Shown here: positions 1-8,367 of the stretch, in pieces | Position numbering within the stretch: position 1 is the stretch's first letter | Layout of the letters: each line of letters begins with the position of its first letter | Assembly: GCF_014697425.1 (NCBI RefSeq) | Contig: NZ_JACJRU010000013.1 | Location: 1 to 64,000, forward strand | Direction of reading: 5' to 3' | DNA: 64,000 nucleotides | Source of the DNA: Nostoc sp. FACHB-110 | GTDB taxonomy: Bacteria > Cyanobacteriota > Cyanobacteriia > Cyanobacteriales > Nostocaceae | Notes under the pieces: generated by a model | What the model saw: the letters and a program-made list of their open reading frames with translations, nothing else | Told to the model about the DNA's origin: nothing | The model's database searches: none | Translations under genes and position numbers: made by a program

Positions 1-2
1 GA

Positions 3-83
3 ATCGCTTGTGGACAAGAAGTAGCCGTCTACCTTGGACGAAGCAAGAAGAAAACGTTAACCCAATCAACTTTCTTTGAGTAA
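3..83 (+). CDS. 3' end of an unidentified gene, cut by the window edge
   Basis: An open frame enters from the left edge and ends in TAA. The last 26 codons read as a basic tail ending in KKKTLTQSTFFE. I do not recognise the family, and the piece is too short to prove that it codes. It would converge with the devBCA operon that ends at 332. The stretch between this stop and devA (84-331) holds one hairpin (134-153) and no other gene that I can see. Confidence 0.3.
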   Translation: MACGQEVAVYLGRSKKKTLTQSTFFE

Positions 84-133
84 GTTTAAGTAAGTTTTTC
101 GGAGCAGGATGGGTTGTCATCGATCAATAAAAA

Positions 134-153
134 AAGGTAGGAAGCCCTACCTT
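134..153 (-). terminator. Hairpin with U-tract on the minus strand
   Basis: A perfect 8-bp stem (AAGGTAGG / CCTACCTT) encloses an AAGC loop. Read on the minus strand, the stem is followed by a run of T (the A-run at 129-135 on the plus strand). It lies about 180 bp past the devA stop, so it would end the devBCA transcript. It could also act on the gene fragment entering from the left, but the plus strand lacks a T-run after the stem. Confidence 0.6.
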
Positions 154-331
154 GAACCCAAAAAAAAGCATTTTGTAACCAAATACATTTTTTAATATTG
201 CATATTGGTATGACAGCGATATTGCAAACACACGACGAAAGTGTGAATCATTGATAATCAAGGGTTTAGGGGTTCAAGGGGGTGGGATTGATGGGTTTGC
301 TGACAACCAATTTCCACAAATTTATCAGTTG

Positions 332-1039
332 CTAACATTGAAGCATTTTACTTCCGGCTGCTTGTACTAATTTGCCGTCTTCCATCTGAATGATGCGATC
401 GGCTATGTCTAAAATGCGGTTGTCATGAGTCACCATCAAAATGGTACAACCTTGCTCTCTGGCTAGTTTTTGCATTAAGTTAACTACGTCTCTACCTGAT
501 TGGCTATCAAGGGCGGCGGTTGGTTCATCAGCTAAGACGATTTTAGGGTAGCTTACCAAAGCACGGGCGATCGCAACTCGTTGTTTTTGCCCTCCAGACA
601 GTTTATCAGGATAGTAATGGAGGCGACTTCCTAAACCTACTTGCTCTAGCATCGCAGTTGAACAGATATCTATCTCTTGAGAGTCAATGTGCTGATGCAG
701 TTCTAAGCCCATCTTCACATTTTGGAGTGCTGTTAAACTCCCGTGTAAGTTGTGCGCCTGAAAAATATAACCGTTATGGCGGCGTGTCTGCACTAATTTT
801 TCTGCACTTGCGCCACAAAGTTCTTGCCCTAAAACCTGTAAGCTACCAAACTGTGAAGAACGCAACCCCCCAACTAAAGTTAATAATGTTGTTTTCCCTG
901 AGCCAGATGGGCCAGTTAAGATAATAATTTCTCCGGCATTAATTTCTAAGTTGATATTAAATAAAACTTGCTTACGCAGCGTACCATAACCAAAATAGTG
1001 GTTGAGATTATAGATAGAAATAATTGGTTCAAAAGCCAT
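332..1039 (-). CDS. devA: DevA-type ABC transporter ATP-binding protein
   Basis: ATPase subunit of a three-part (DevBCA-type) exporter; it drives export by the DevC membrane subunit. All ABC motifs are present: Walker A GPSGSGKTT near residue 43, signature LSGGQKQR, Walker B IVLADEPTAALD, and the switch His in MVTHD. The length (235 residues) suits LolD/DevA ATPases. It is the last gene of devB-devC-devA, 61 bp after the devC stop. In Anabaena the founding DevBCA exports heterocyst glycolipids with a TolC partner, but heterocystous genomes hold several paralogues. Here the divergent TetR gene argues for an inducible paralogue rather than the developmental copy; the substrate is unknown. Confidence 0.9.
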   Translation of the reverse strand: MAFEPIISIYNLNHYFGYGTLRKQVLFNINLEINAGEIIILTGPSGSGKTTLLTLVGGLRSSQFGSLQVLGQELCGASAEKLVQTRRHNGYIFQAHNLHGSLTALQNVKMGLELHQHIDSQEIDICSTAMLEQVGLGSRLHYYPDKLSGGQKQRVAIARALVSYPKIVLADEPTAALDSQSGRDVVNLMQKLAREQGCTILMVTHDNRILDIADRIIQMEDGKLVQAAGSKMLQC

Positions 1040-1100
1040 AAATAATTCTATTTAACTGAGTTATTGATAATTCTTAGCTACAAATGACTAATGACTAGTT

Positions 1101-2276
1101 TTAAAACATATCAGCAGGGTCAGCAGATTGCAGTTTGCGTGTAGCGATCGCCCCAGAAACAGCACACATAATAAAAGTTAAAATTATTACTTGCAACCCC
1201 CGAATTAAAGTCATGTATATGGGTAAATTTGTGGCGGCGCGTGTTATCTGGTAAAGCCCTAAGGATACAGCTACACCTGGGATAAATCCTAATACAGCTA
1301 AAATTAAAGCTTCTTCAAAAATTACACTCAGCAGATAGTAATTACGATAACCAATAGCTTTAAAAGTGGCGTATTCTTTAATATGGGTATTCACATCTGT
1401 TGAAAGCACTTGATAAACAATAATTACTCCGACGACAAAACCCATTGATACGCCTAAACTAAAAATAAATCCGATGGGTGAATTGGTGCGCCAAAAATTG
1501 TTTTCAAATTCAATAAATTCCGCATAAGTTAGCACTTTGACATCATCTCTAAGATGGGCTTTTAATGCTATTGCTACTTGTTTTGCATCATAACCAGGTT
1601 TGACTCGAATCAAACCTAAGCTGATACTGTTAGCTTGTCGGCGAGAAAATATGCGTAAAAAGTTTTGATCGCTGGTAATCAAACTGCCATCTGCCCCAAA
1701 GGAAGCACCAACTTTAAATAAGCCAGTAATTCTGATGGTGCGTCGTTCTATTTCCGTGGTGAGGGTTTGCCCTTGATCGATTTGCGCGATTGCTTGTTGA
1801 TAATCGCCTCTTGCACCGCGATCGAATAGGACATGATCGGGTAGTTTTATGCTTTGCAATTGCTGATTGACATCGGGTAAATCAAAGGCTGGCTTATCTG
1901 GATTTAAACCAATAACTAACACCCCTGTTTCACGCCGCGTTTGAGGATTCTTCCAAATACTATTACTGAAATACATTGCTTCGGCTGAGTTTACACCCGG
2001 TACATCCATCGCTTGATACAGTCGCCGCCGCGAAAACGAAGACATACTTTGTAAGTTACGGGCTTGAGGACTAATTAATACAATGTCTGCTTCTAAACTG
2101 CGATGCAGTCTAGTGTTGCTGTCATACAATGCAGTCTCAAACCCAAGCTGCATAAACATCAACACATCAGCAAAAGCAATACCTGATAATGCCACTAGCA
2201 AACGGCTTTTTTCATGACTTAATTGCAGCCATCCTAACGGTGTGCGTCGCTGCATTCGTTTGATTAATTTCATCAT
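1101..2276 (-). CDS. devC: DevC-type ABC transporter permease (FtsX/MacB fold)
   Basis: Membrane subunit of the DevBCA-type exporter in the cytoplasmic membrane. The 391-residue protein has the FtsX-like layout: one N-terminal membrane segment (about residues 25-48), a large periplasmic domain, then three C-terminal segments (about 270-292, 315-340, 355-380). The N-terminal block with TPLGWLQLSHEKSRLLVALS and the middle stretch EYATFKAIGYRNYYLL are typical of cyanobacterial DevC. It lies between devB and devA, with a heptamer tract in the devB-devC gap. The start Met-Met leaves a one-codon ambiguity. Confidence 0.9.
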   Translation of the reverse strand: MMKLIKRMQRRTPLGWLQLSHEKSRLLVALSGIAFADVLMFMQLGFETALYDSNTRLHRSLEADIVLISPQARNLQSMSSFSRRRLYQAMDVPGVNSAEAMYFSNSIWKNPQTRRETGVLVIGLNPDKPAFDLPDVNQQLQSIKLPDHVLFDRGARGDYQQAIAQIDQGQTLTTEIERRTIRITGLFKVGASFGADGSLITSDQNFLRIFSRRQANSISLGLIRVKPGYDAKQVAIALKAHLRDDVKVLTYAEFIEFENNFWRTNSPIGFIFSLGVSMGFVVGVIIVYQVLSTDVNTHIKEYATFKAIGYRNYYLLSVIFEEALILAVLGFIPGVAVSLGLYQITRAATNLPIYMTLIRGLQVIILTFIMCAVSGAIATRKLQSADPADMF

Positions 2277-2282
2277 AAGTTA

Positions 2283-2310
2283 AGTGCTGAGTGCTGAGTT
2301 GAAAGTGCTG
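2283..2310. repeat. Heptanucleotide (STRR-type) tract, AGTGCTG
   Basis: Four tandem 7-mers (AGTGCTG, AGTGCTG, AGTTGAA, AGTGCTG) fill much of the 71-bp gap between devB and devC. The same 7-mer recurs near 22690, 47718, 50007, 50560 and 52763. Such short tandem heptamers are known from Nostocales intergenic DNA. Confidence 0.8.
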
Positions 2311-2347
2311 AGTTATAAATTTTCTCTGTTTCCCTACAACCTCTTTT

Positions 2348-3544
2348 TCAAAGTTCAATGACTACTTTGACTTGCATATTGCTGAGGCTGGCTGCTTTCT
2401 GGCTAGATGCTTTATCTAGTCGGATATATACTTCTACTACTCGGTTATCAATATTGCTGATGGGGTCAGTGTTAACTACATTTTGCTTTCGCACTTGTAA
2501 ACCTTTGCGTTCTACTGTTCCCTGCAATTCAATTGGTAAAAAGTCACCAACTATTTGTACTTTCTGTCCTGGGGTGACTTTGCCGATGTCACTTTCATAA
2601 ACTTCAGCGACGGCGTACATCTGATTTGTCTGTCCAATATCAGCTATCCCATCGTTAGATACTAATTCGCCCGGGCGGGTGTGGATTTCAAATACTTGCC
2701 CATCTTGGAGCGATCGCACGTAAGCTTGTTCTAAATTTACCTTAGCTTGATTCATCGCGGCGATCGCCCGGCTAACTTCTGCTTGGGCTGCTTCGACATC
2801 AACTTTCGGCACTTCGGTAATTTTGTCTAGCGTGGCTGTGGCTTCTTTGATTTTCTGTTGGCTGGTTGCTTGAGTGCGTTTTAACTGGGCTTGGGCTTCT
2901 TGGAGATTTTTTTGAGCAGTTTCTAAGGTTAAGCGTTTACTATCTCTTTGGGAAGCCGCAATTGCACCTTCTTGATAGAGGGCTTGATAACGTTTATCTT
3001 CAACTACAGCGTTTTGGACTTCGGCTTGTAAGCGGGCGACAGTTGTTGTTTGGGCTGCAATATCACCAAGACGTTCTGCTTCTAAACGGGCAATTGTCGC
3101 GGTTTGGGCAGAAACTTCGCCACGTTTTGCCCCGGCTTTGATGCGGTTGAGGTTGGCTTGGGCGACTTTGACTTGTTCTTGCGCTTCTTGATAAGCTGCT
3201 TGTAAGCGATCGCGATTGTCTAAAATGGCAATTACTTGCCCGGCTTTAACTTTATCCCCTTCATTAATTAATAGCTGTTCGACTCGACTTACTTCTGTTG
3301 ATGTAGAAGCCGAGAGTTTAATAACTTTTCCCTTTGGTTCTATTCTTCCTAAAGCTGTGACTGTTTTAATTTCTGGCAGTAGTGATGTTTGTACTTGCGC
3401 TTTTTGATTAGCAGTTTCTCGAAATTTCAATACAGTAAAAATACTGCTACCAATGACAGTTAAAGTTACCAGAATTGCTATAAAAATCGGTGGTCTGAGA
3501 ACCGATAGAAACGAGATGGAACCGTCTAGCTTTGAGTTCTGCAC
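2348..3544 (-). CDS. devB: DevB-type membrane-fusion (HlyD family) protein
   Basis: Periplasmic adaptor of the DevBCA-type exporter, bridging the permease to an outer-membrane TolC-like channel. The 398 residues comprise an N-terminal membrane anchor (about 17-40), a lipoyl half-motif (VEQLLINEGDKVKAGQVIA), a long coiled-coil hairpin (about 110-270, rich in A, Q, E, K), the second lipoyl half (AYVRSLQDGQVFEI) and a C-terminal beta-barrel region. It is the first gene of the operon. The start faces the 378-bp spacer shared with the TetR gene, so the operators there probably control it. Confidence 0.9.
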   Translation of the reverse strand: MQNSKLDGSISFLSVLRPPIFIAILVTLTVIGSSIFTVLKFRETANQKAQVQTSLLPEIKTVTALGRIEPKGKVIKLSASTSTEVSRVEQLLINEGDKVKAGQVIAILDNRDRLQAAYQEAQEQVKVAQANLNRIKAGAKRGEVSAQTATIARLEAERLGDIAAQTTTVARLQAEVQNAVVEDKRYQALYQEGAIAASQRDSKRLTLETAQKNLQEAQAQLKRTQATSQQKIKEATATLDKITEVPKVDVEAAQAEVSRAIAAMNQAKVNLEQAYVRSLQDGQVFEIHTRPGELVSNDGIADIGQTNQMYAVAEVYESDIGKVTPGQKVQIVGDFLPIELQGTVERKGLQVRKQNVVNTDPISNIDNRVVEVYIRLDKASSQKAASLSNMQVKVVIEL

Positions 3545-3754
3545 AATAGCATACCTTTGAACAATTCCAAATTGGTTTTTAAATGAAAGAGAAATTAAAT
3601 TTTGGTAAATGCCCAGTTTGGATGTAAAGCAATAGCCAAGGTAGTTAGAACTTATGCAGATGATAAAACTTAGAAACTAAAAGGCTTTTAACCTATCATC
3701 TGTCACCTGTCACTTACTACGGTTTTTCATGAACAATGAAGTGCGGATTACAAA

Positions 3755-3801
3755 ACTAAACCGTATAGTCATATAATTTGAATTATACTAAACGGATTAG
3801 T
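3755..3801. promoter_or_regulatory. Twin palindromes in the devB/tetR divergent spacer, putative TetR operators
   Basis: Two 15-bp sites, ACTAAACCGTATAGT (3755-3769) and ACTAAACGGATTAGT (3787-3801), each have inverted ACTA/TAGT or ACTAA/TTAGT ends. The first matches the reverse complement of the second at 13 of 15 positions. Their centres are 32 bp apart, about three helical turns, so two dimers would bind the same face. They lie in the 378-bp gap between divergent devB and the TetR gene (3545-3922); nothing else stood out in that gap. Binding is inferred. Confidence 0.6.
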
Positions 3802-3922
3802 TTAGTCAAGCGATCGCCAAAGAGTATTCACTATTAAAAAACATCGCTGATTATACTTTCGAGTAACTTGTTACAGCTAAAGAAAATTTTCAGACTGTTG
3901 GCAAAATCAGGATTATTGTAAA

Positions 3923-4540
3923 ATGGCACGTCAAAAAGTGGGAGAAACTGACCGTTCTAATTCAACCGAAAAAATCGCTAAGATTCTGCAAGGCGCAATG
4001 CAGGAGTTTCTTGCCCACGGCTACGCAGCCACCAGTATGGATAAAGTAGCAGAGGCGGCGGGAGTTTCTAAAGCCACAGTATACAGCCACTTTCAAGATA
4101 AAGAGGGACTATTTCGGGCATTAATCGAAAGACTGGCGAGAAAGCGGTTTCACTCTATTTTAGGGACGCAACCACTCCAAGGAGAACCTTATCTAGTGTT
4201 GCGGGGGCTAGCGAAAACCGCCTTAGATCAGATGGTGAATGACCAAGAATATCAAGCATTTGAAAGGTTATTGATGGGAGAGTCAGCCCGATTTCCCGAA
4301 TTAGCCCAAATTTTTATCGGTAGCATTGCCAAACCAGCCATAGAGACTATCAGTAAATATTTAGCATCGCGTTCGGAATTGAATATACCTGACCCAGAAG
4401 CGACAGCCAGAATACTTATAGGTTCACTGGTGCATTTTGTGATGACGCAAGAGATTATGCACGGTAAAAATATTATGCCAATGGACAGCGATCGCTTAAT
4501 TGATGCTTTAACCCATCTAATTGTTAACTGTGCTGATTAA
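3923..4540 (+). CDS. TetR/AcrR family transcriptional regulator
   Basis: Probable local repressor of devBCA. The 205-residue protein has an N-terminal TetR helix-turn-helix (about 20-66) with the family signature GVSKATVYSHFQDKEGLF, and a helical ligand-binding domain with a C-terminal part like the AcrR/TetR_C families. It is transcribed divergently from devB across a spacer carrying two matched palindromes, the usual layout for autoregulation plus control of an efflux operon. The inducer cannot be told from the sequence. Confidence 0.85.
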   Translation: MARQKVGETDRSNSTEKIAKILQGAMQEFLAHGYAATSMDKVAEAAGVSKATVYSHFQDKEGLFRALIERLARKRFHSILGTQPLQGEPYLVLRGLAKTALDQMVNDQEYQAFERLLMGESARFPELAQIFIGSIAKPAIETISKYLASRSELNIPDPEATARILIGSLVHFVMTQEIMHGKNIMPMDSDRLIDALTHLIVNCAD

Positions 4541-4548
4541 GAGGAACT

Positions 4549-4896
4549 CAAGAACTGACTGAGCCAGGCAGTCGCGCCATAATAGAGATGATCACAACAA
4601 TTATGGTGTACAAATTTGAACAATTAAGCAGGATGGAGGTTGAGTCTATGCTGGGAATCACACTCAAAGAAACCAGAGTTTATCAAGAAATTAAGGAAGA
4701 AGGGCGTGAGGAAGGTCGTGAGGAAGCTACAGTTAAACTTGTAATTCGACAGCTAACTAAGCGATTTGGCGAACTCTCAGAGGAAATGCGTTCTGCAATT
4801 ACTGGTTTACCTTTACCTGTGTTGGAAAATTTGAGTGAAGCATTGTTAGATTTTACGAGTTTGGCTGATTTACAAACTTGGCTAGACCGGCAATAA
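4549..4896 (+). pseudogene. C-terminal remnant of an Rpn/DUF2887-type nuclease gene
   Basis: The frame encodes the tail typical of the cyanobacterial Rpn (PD-(D/E)XK recombination-promoting nuclease) family: MVYKFEQLSRMEVESMLGI, the charged EEGREEGREEA run, and a DUF4351-like end (LVIRQLTKRFGEL ... SLADLQTWLD). The homology continues upstream of the first ATG (4588) without a start (…AIIEM just before it). The N-terminal nuclease core is missing and the frame runs back to the TetR stop. This is best read as a 5'-deleted remnant. Expression from ATG 4588 as a 102-residue peptide is possible but nothing supports it. Confidence 0.65.
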
Positions 4897-5056
4897 ATTT
4901 AACTTTGAGCTAGTTGTAGGCTGCAAGAACTACAACAGCAAAGCTTCAGAATAATATGATAAGACAATTCATGATGGCGTTTAGATGGTAGTTAAAAACG
5001 CCAATTTAGCATAATTGCTGAGACGAAATTGGGGTTATGATTTCAAAGAGAAAAAT

Positions 5057-5608
5057 ATGCTAACTTCAACTGATTTTAGTGGCTTATTTAATGAAAGATT
5101 TTTTCGTAACTTTTTGCCAATACCAGCGACTAGTTACTTTAGATTAGAGATAGGAACACCAGATTTTCAGTTACCAGATATCACTAACGGTACTTTAGTT
5201 AAATTGTCAGATTATCGAGGTAAGCAACCTGTATTACTTGCCTTTACGAGAATCTTTACTGAAAAGCAATATTGCCCGTTTTGTTATCCTCATATTAAAG
5301 CTTTGAATGAAAATTATGAGGAATTTTCAAATCATGGTATCGAAGTTTTGATGATTACGAGTACTGATGAAAAACAAAGTCAAATTGTTGTCCAAGATTT
5401 AGGTTTAAAAATGCCCTTATTAAGTGACCCAAGTTGTCACGTATTTCGCAGATACAAGGTAGGGCAAGCATTAGGCGCGCCTTTACCAGCACAATTTGTG
5501 TTAGATAAAAATGGTAAATTAGTTTATAGACATTTATTTTCTTTTTTAGATCACAATGCTAGTGTAGAGACATTGTTAGCACAATTTAATGCCGCACAAC
5601 TTGATTGA
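5057..5608 (+). CDS. AhpC/TSA-type redoxin (peroxiredoxin-like)
   Basis: Thioredoxin-fold protein of 183 residues, probably a thiol peroxidase or disulfide reductase. Seen: a TPDFQLPD start of the redoxin fold, the [14 protein letters not shown] strand, and a CPFC pair (Cys73, Cys76) where a peroxidatic Cys would sit, followed by LVYRH near the end. The CxxC is more thioredoxin-like than a classical PxxxTxxC site, so the activity is uncertain. I chose ATG 5057 because AAAGAG lies 6 bp upstream; the longer frame from 5015 has no such signal. It converges with hoxH, overlapping its 3' end by 23 bp. Confidence 0.75.
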   Translation: MLTSTDFSGLFNERFFRNFLPIPATSYFRLEIGTPDFQLPDITNGTLVKLSDYRGKQPVLLAFTRIFTEKQYCPFCYPHIKALNENYEEFSNHGIEVLMITSTDEKQSQIVVQDLGLKMPLLSDPSCHVFRRYKVGQALGAPLPAQFVLDKNGKLVYRHLFSFLDHNASVETLLAQFNAAQLD

Positions 5609-7037
5609 TTATATTACCATTGGCTGCAATTAATTGAATTTGTAAAGGCATTTGTCCGGCAGCGTGGGTTGAACAACTTAAGCAGGGATCAAAGGTACGA
5701 ATTCCTGCTTCTACACGGTTGAGCATTCCTTCAGTAATTTCGTTACCTTGAATAAAATGGCGGGCGATTTGGGCGACTGTCCGATTCATTGCTAGATTAT
5801 TTTGACCAGTGGCAATGATAAAGTTTACTTTTTGCAGTAAACCGTTTTCATCAACTTGATAGTGATGGAACAATGTGCCGCGTGGTGCTTCGCTAACACC
5901 GACTCCTTCTAGTTGGTTAATGCCAGCTTCTGCCCGGAGTCGTTTTGATAATATATCTGGATCATCCAGTAACATTTCGATATGTTCAATACCAGCGAGA
6001 ATTTCGATTAAGCGGGCATAGTGATAAAAGAAAGATGATTTGACTGTACCTTGACCACGATCGCGGAATTCTTGTAACTCTTGATCAGCTAATAGTGTAC
6101 CGATACGATGACAAATATTGAGCCTTGCTAGTGGCCCTACCCGATACATTCCCCCATCTAAACGGCAATAGTCTTGTTGCTCAGGATACCCAAGAGGTCG
6201 ATAGTAGGGAGATTTTAAGTAAGAATCTGGTTGAATTGCTTCCCCGATAAATTGTTGATAACGTGAAGGGTCGAGTTTATCAGCAATAATATTACCTACA
6301 CTGTCTACAAAGCGAAGATTGCCGTCATAAGTTTCCCACAAACCAGTAGGAGTGACTAAACCCATAAACAAACTGGGGAAGTTACCAAAGGTTTGGGCTT
6401 CAGCCTGGTAATTATCAAGCAAGTTTTTAAATTTAGCTAAAGCATCCAAAATGGTTGTACGTGCTTCAGGAATGCGGTTTTGAATTTGGTCACGTTTTTC
6501 TGGTGTGAGTGGTTCTCGCACACCACCAGGAATAGCCCAGGCTGGGTGAATCTTTTGTCCTCCTAGGAACTCAATAATTTCTTGCCCAAACTGGCGCAGA
6601 CGAATTCCACCACGGGCGAATTCTGGTTCTGCGGCAATTAAACCAAAAACATTACGTATTTGGGGATCACTATCCATTCCCAATAAGAAATCAGGCGCGC
6701 TGAGGTGGAAAAAACTCAACGCGTGGGATTGAATAATTTGTCCTAAATTCATCAACCGTCGGAGTTTAACAGCTGCTGGTGGGATAGTGACAGCTAAAAT
6801 GCGATCGCCTGCTTTAGCAGAAGCTAACAAGTGACTCACAGGACAAATACCACAAACCCGTGCGGTAATGCCTGGCATTTCCCACAGTGGACGACCCTCA
6901 CAAAACTTTTCAAACCCGCGAAATTCGGTGACATGAAAGTGAGCATTACTCACTTGACCAGCATCATCTAAAAAAATACTAATCTTGGCGTGTCCTTCAA
7001 TGCGGGTAACAGGATCAATAATTATTTTTTTATTCAT
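5586..7037 (-). CDS. hoxH: Bidirectional [NiFe] hydrogenase large subunit HoxH
   Basis: Catalytic subunit of the NAD(P)-linked hydrogenase, holding the NiFe(CN)2CO site in the cytoplasm. The four cysteine ligands are visible in the N-terminal motif [10 protein letters not shown] (Cys62, Cys65) and the C-terminal motif DPCLSCSTH (Cys452, Cys455). His458 is the expected maturation cut by a HoxW-type protease, leaving a 25-residue tail to remove. The length (483) fits HoxH. It is the last gene of the hox cluster. The protease gene and the hyp maturation genes are not in this window. Confidence 0.96.
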   Translation of the reverse strand: MNKKIIIDPVTRIEGHAKISIFLDDAGQVSNAHFHVTEFRGFEKFCEGRPLWEMPGITARVCGICPVSHLLASAKAGDRILAVTIPPAAVKLRRLMNLGQIIQSHALSFFHLSAPDFLLGMDSDPQIRNVFGLIAAEPEFARGGIRLRQFGQEIIEFLGGQKIHPAWAIPGGVREPLTPEKRDQIQNRIPEARTTILDALAKFKNLLDNYQAEAQTFGNFPSLFMGLVTPTGLWETYDGNLRFVDSVGNIIADKLDPSRYQQFIGEAIQPDSYLKSPYYRPLGYPEQQDYCRLDGGMYRVGPLARLNICHRIGTLLADQELQEFRDRGQGTVKSSFFYHYARLIEILAGIEHIEMLLDDPDILSKRLRAEAGINQLEGVGVSEAPRGTLFHHYQVDENGLLQKVNFIIATGQNNLAMNRTVAQIARHFIQGNEITEGMLNRVEAGIRTFDPCLSCSTHAAGQMPLQIQLIAANGNIINQVVRH

Positions 7038-7063
7038 TTGTTATTGCTCAAATAGAAATTTCA

Positions 7064-7100
7064 GACTAGCCTGCGGCAAGCCGCTATGCGTCTACAGACT
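7064..7100. repeat. 37-bp dispersed repeat, copy 1
   Basis: One of three copies in the window (others at 56588-56624 and, inverted, 59973-60010), with the shared core CTAGCCTGCGGCAAGCC and GCGTCTACA. This copy runs into the 3' end of the CBS-CP12 gene and supplies its last codons and stop. About 32 of 37 positions match copy 2. Confidence 0.75.
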
Positions 7101-7689
7101 TGAGGCTTTCTGGAAACTCTTCAAAATCATCAAAGGCTGTTCTATCAATTATTTCGGCTGTTTGGTGGGCTATTTCTGATTGCATTTCATCAACTGCATC
7201 CCAAGCTGCGGCACATTCTTCGGAATGTACGCCTTTCTCGCTACAGACTGCACGAGCTTTTTTAATTTCTGCTTGTAGTTGTTGCTCTAATAGAAGTGAC
7301 TGGGGTTGTTCGATAAAGTCACTTAAAGCCAAAATATCGGTCAGAGAGATGATCCCCACCAGTTCACCTTGAATCACAGGCGCTCTGTGCAAGTGATGTT
7401 GAGCAAACAACCGCGCGACGTATTCTAAACCCAGGTCAGGATTTATAGCTATACAAGGCTTCGTCATCACCTCATAGACACGGGTTTTATGGGGGTCTTT
7501 ACCGTAGGCGATAACTTTATAGACAATATCGCTCTCGCTGATAATGCCGTAAGCGTCTTGTGCGTGACGACGGTCTACAATCAATGCGCGCCAATCTCTA
7601 GCTCGCATCAATTCCACGGCTTCTGCGACTGTGGCGGAACTGCGGATAGTGGCGACATCTTTTGTCATAACATCTGCGGCTTTTAACAT
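7084..7689 (-). CDS. CBS-CP12 fusion protein inside the hox operon
   Basis: Predicted energy- and redox-sensing regulator of 201 residues. Two CBS motifs (about 1-60 and 72-125; MLKAADVMTKD, VYEVMTKP, GIISLTDIL) normally bind adenosine nucleotides. A C-terminal CP12 segment (about 138-186) has the core CAAAWDAVDEMQSE and the N-terminal CP12 cysteine pair (Cys149, Cys159). The C-terminal CP12 Cys pair, which in standard CP12 helps clamp GAPDH, is missing; the gene ends inside a dispersed repeat. Start ATG 7689 is chosen for its AGGAG 7 bp upstream; the longer frame to 7764 would overlap hoxY. CBS-CP12 fusions are known in cyanobacteria; its place between hoxY and hoxH suggests a link to hydrogenase. 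Confidence 0.88.
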   Translation of the reverse strand: MLKAADVMTKDVATIRSSATVAEAVELMRARDWRALIVDRRHAQDAYGIISESDIVYKVIAYGKDPHKTRVYEVMTKPCIAINPDLGLEYVARLFAQHHLHRAPVIQGELVGIISLTDILALSDFIEQPQSLLLEQQLQAEIKKARAVCSEKGVHSEECAAAWDAVDEMQSEIAHQTAEIIDRTAFDDFEEFPESLKSVDA

Positions 7690-7756
7690 GATTAATCTCC
7701 TATAGAAGAGTGCTGAATAGTTGTATTTTTTTTGTCTCCTGTCTTGTTTCCCAAAT

Positions 7757-8302
7757 TCAACCAAATTTGATTAGTTCGCGGCCTGCGAGTTGCGGTTTTT
7801 GACCTTGCAAAATTGGCTCTAATGCTGCACGGATGCGAGTTGCGGTAGGTGGACAACCAGGTAAATAAATATCAACAGGGACTACGTAGTGTACAGGGAT
7901 GACTTTATCTAGTAGTTGGGGGACAATGCCTGCTTCTTGGGGAATTTGTGGATGAATATCAACTAATTCGATGTAACAACGTTGGAGGACAGGTTCGGCA
8001 CTACCCAAAGGATTACGCAAGGCTGTGACATTGCCAGTAACGGCACAGTCACCAAAGGAAATGATGATTTTGGAACGTTCTCTGACTGTGCGGATGGTTG
8101 TGAGGTGTTCTTCATTAGCGATCGCACCTTCAACTAACACTACATCTACATCGTTGGGATATTCTTTAATATCAGCGAAAGGGCTGTAAACAAAATCCAC
8201 TTGTCCAGCTAAGTCAATCAGCCATTCGTCCAAGTCGAGAAAGGACATATGACAGCCAGAACAGCCACCTAACCATACTGTTGCTAGTCGTAAGCGAGTC
8301 AT
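7757..8302 (-). CDS. hoxY: Bidirectional [NiFe] hydrogenase small subunit HoxY
   Basis: Electron-transfer subunit paired with HoxH; carries the single proximal [4Fe-4S] cluster. The four ligands are Cys14 and Cys17 (GGCSGCHMS), Cys86 (FGDCAVTGN) and Cys150 (LPGCPP). The length of 181 residues is right for HoxY, which lacks the extra clusters of uptake hydrogenase small subunits. There is no Tat signal, so it is cytoplasmic. It is followed 67 bp later by the CBS-CP12 gene and preceded by the DUF3122 gene. Confidence 0.95.
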   Translation of the reverse strand: MTRLRLATVWLGGCSGCHMSFLDLDEWLIDLAGQVDFVYSPFADIKEYPNDVDVVLVEGAIANEEHLTTIRTVRERSKIIISFGDCAVTGNVTALRNPLGSAEPVLQRCYIELVDIHPQIPQEAGIVPQLLDKVIPVHYVVPVDIYLPGCPPTATRIRAALEPILQGQKPQLAGRELIKFG

Positions 8303-8367
8303 AGTTTTTTAAACGCAAAGGTACGCTGAGTCAAGCGCAGAGTGGCGCAGAGTTTTAGTCCTCATTG

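Noticed and set aside
332..3544. The heterocyst glycolipid exporter itself
   Set aside because: The family fits, but no NtcA-type site was found upstream and a TetR gene with operators lies in its place; a paralogue is more likely.
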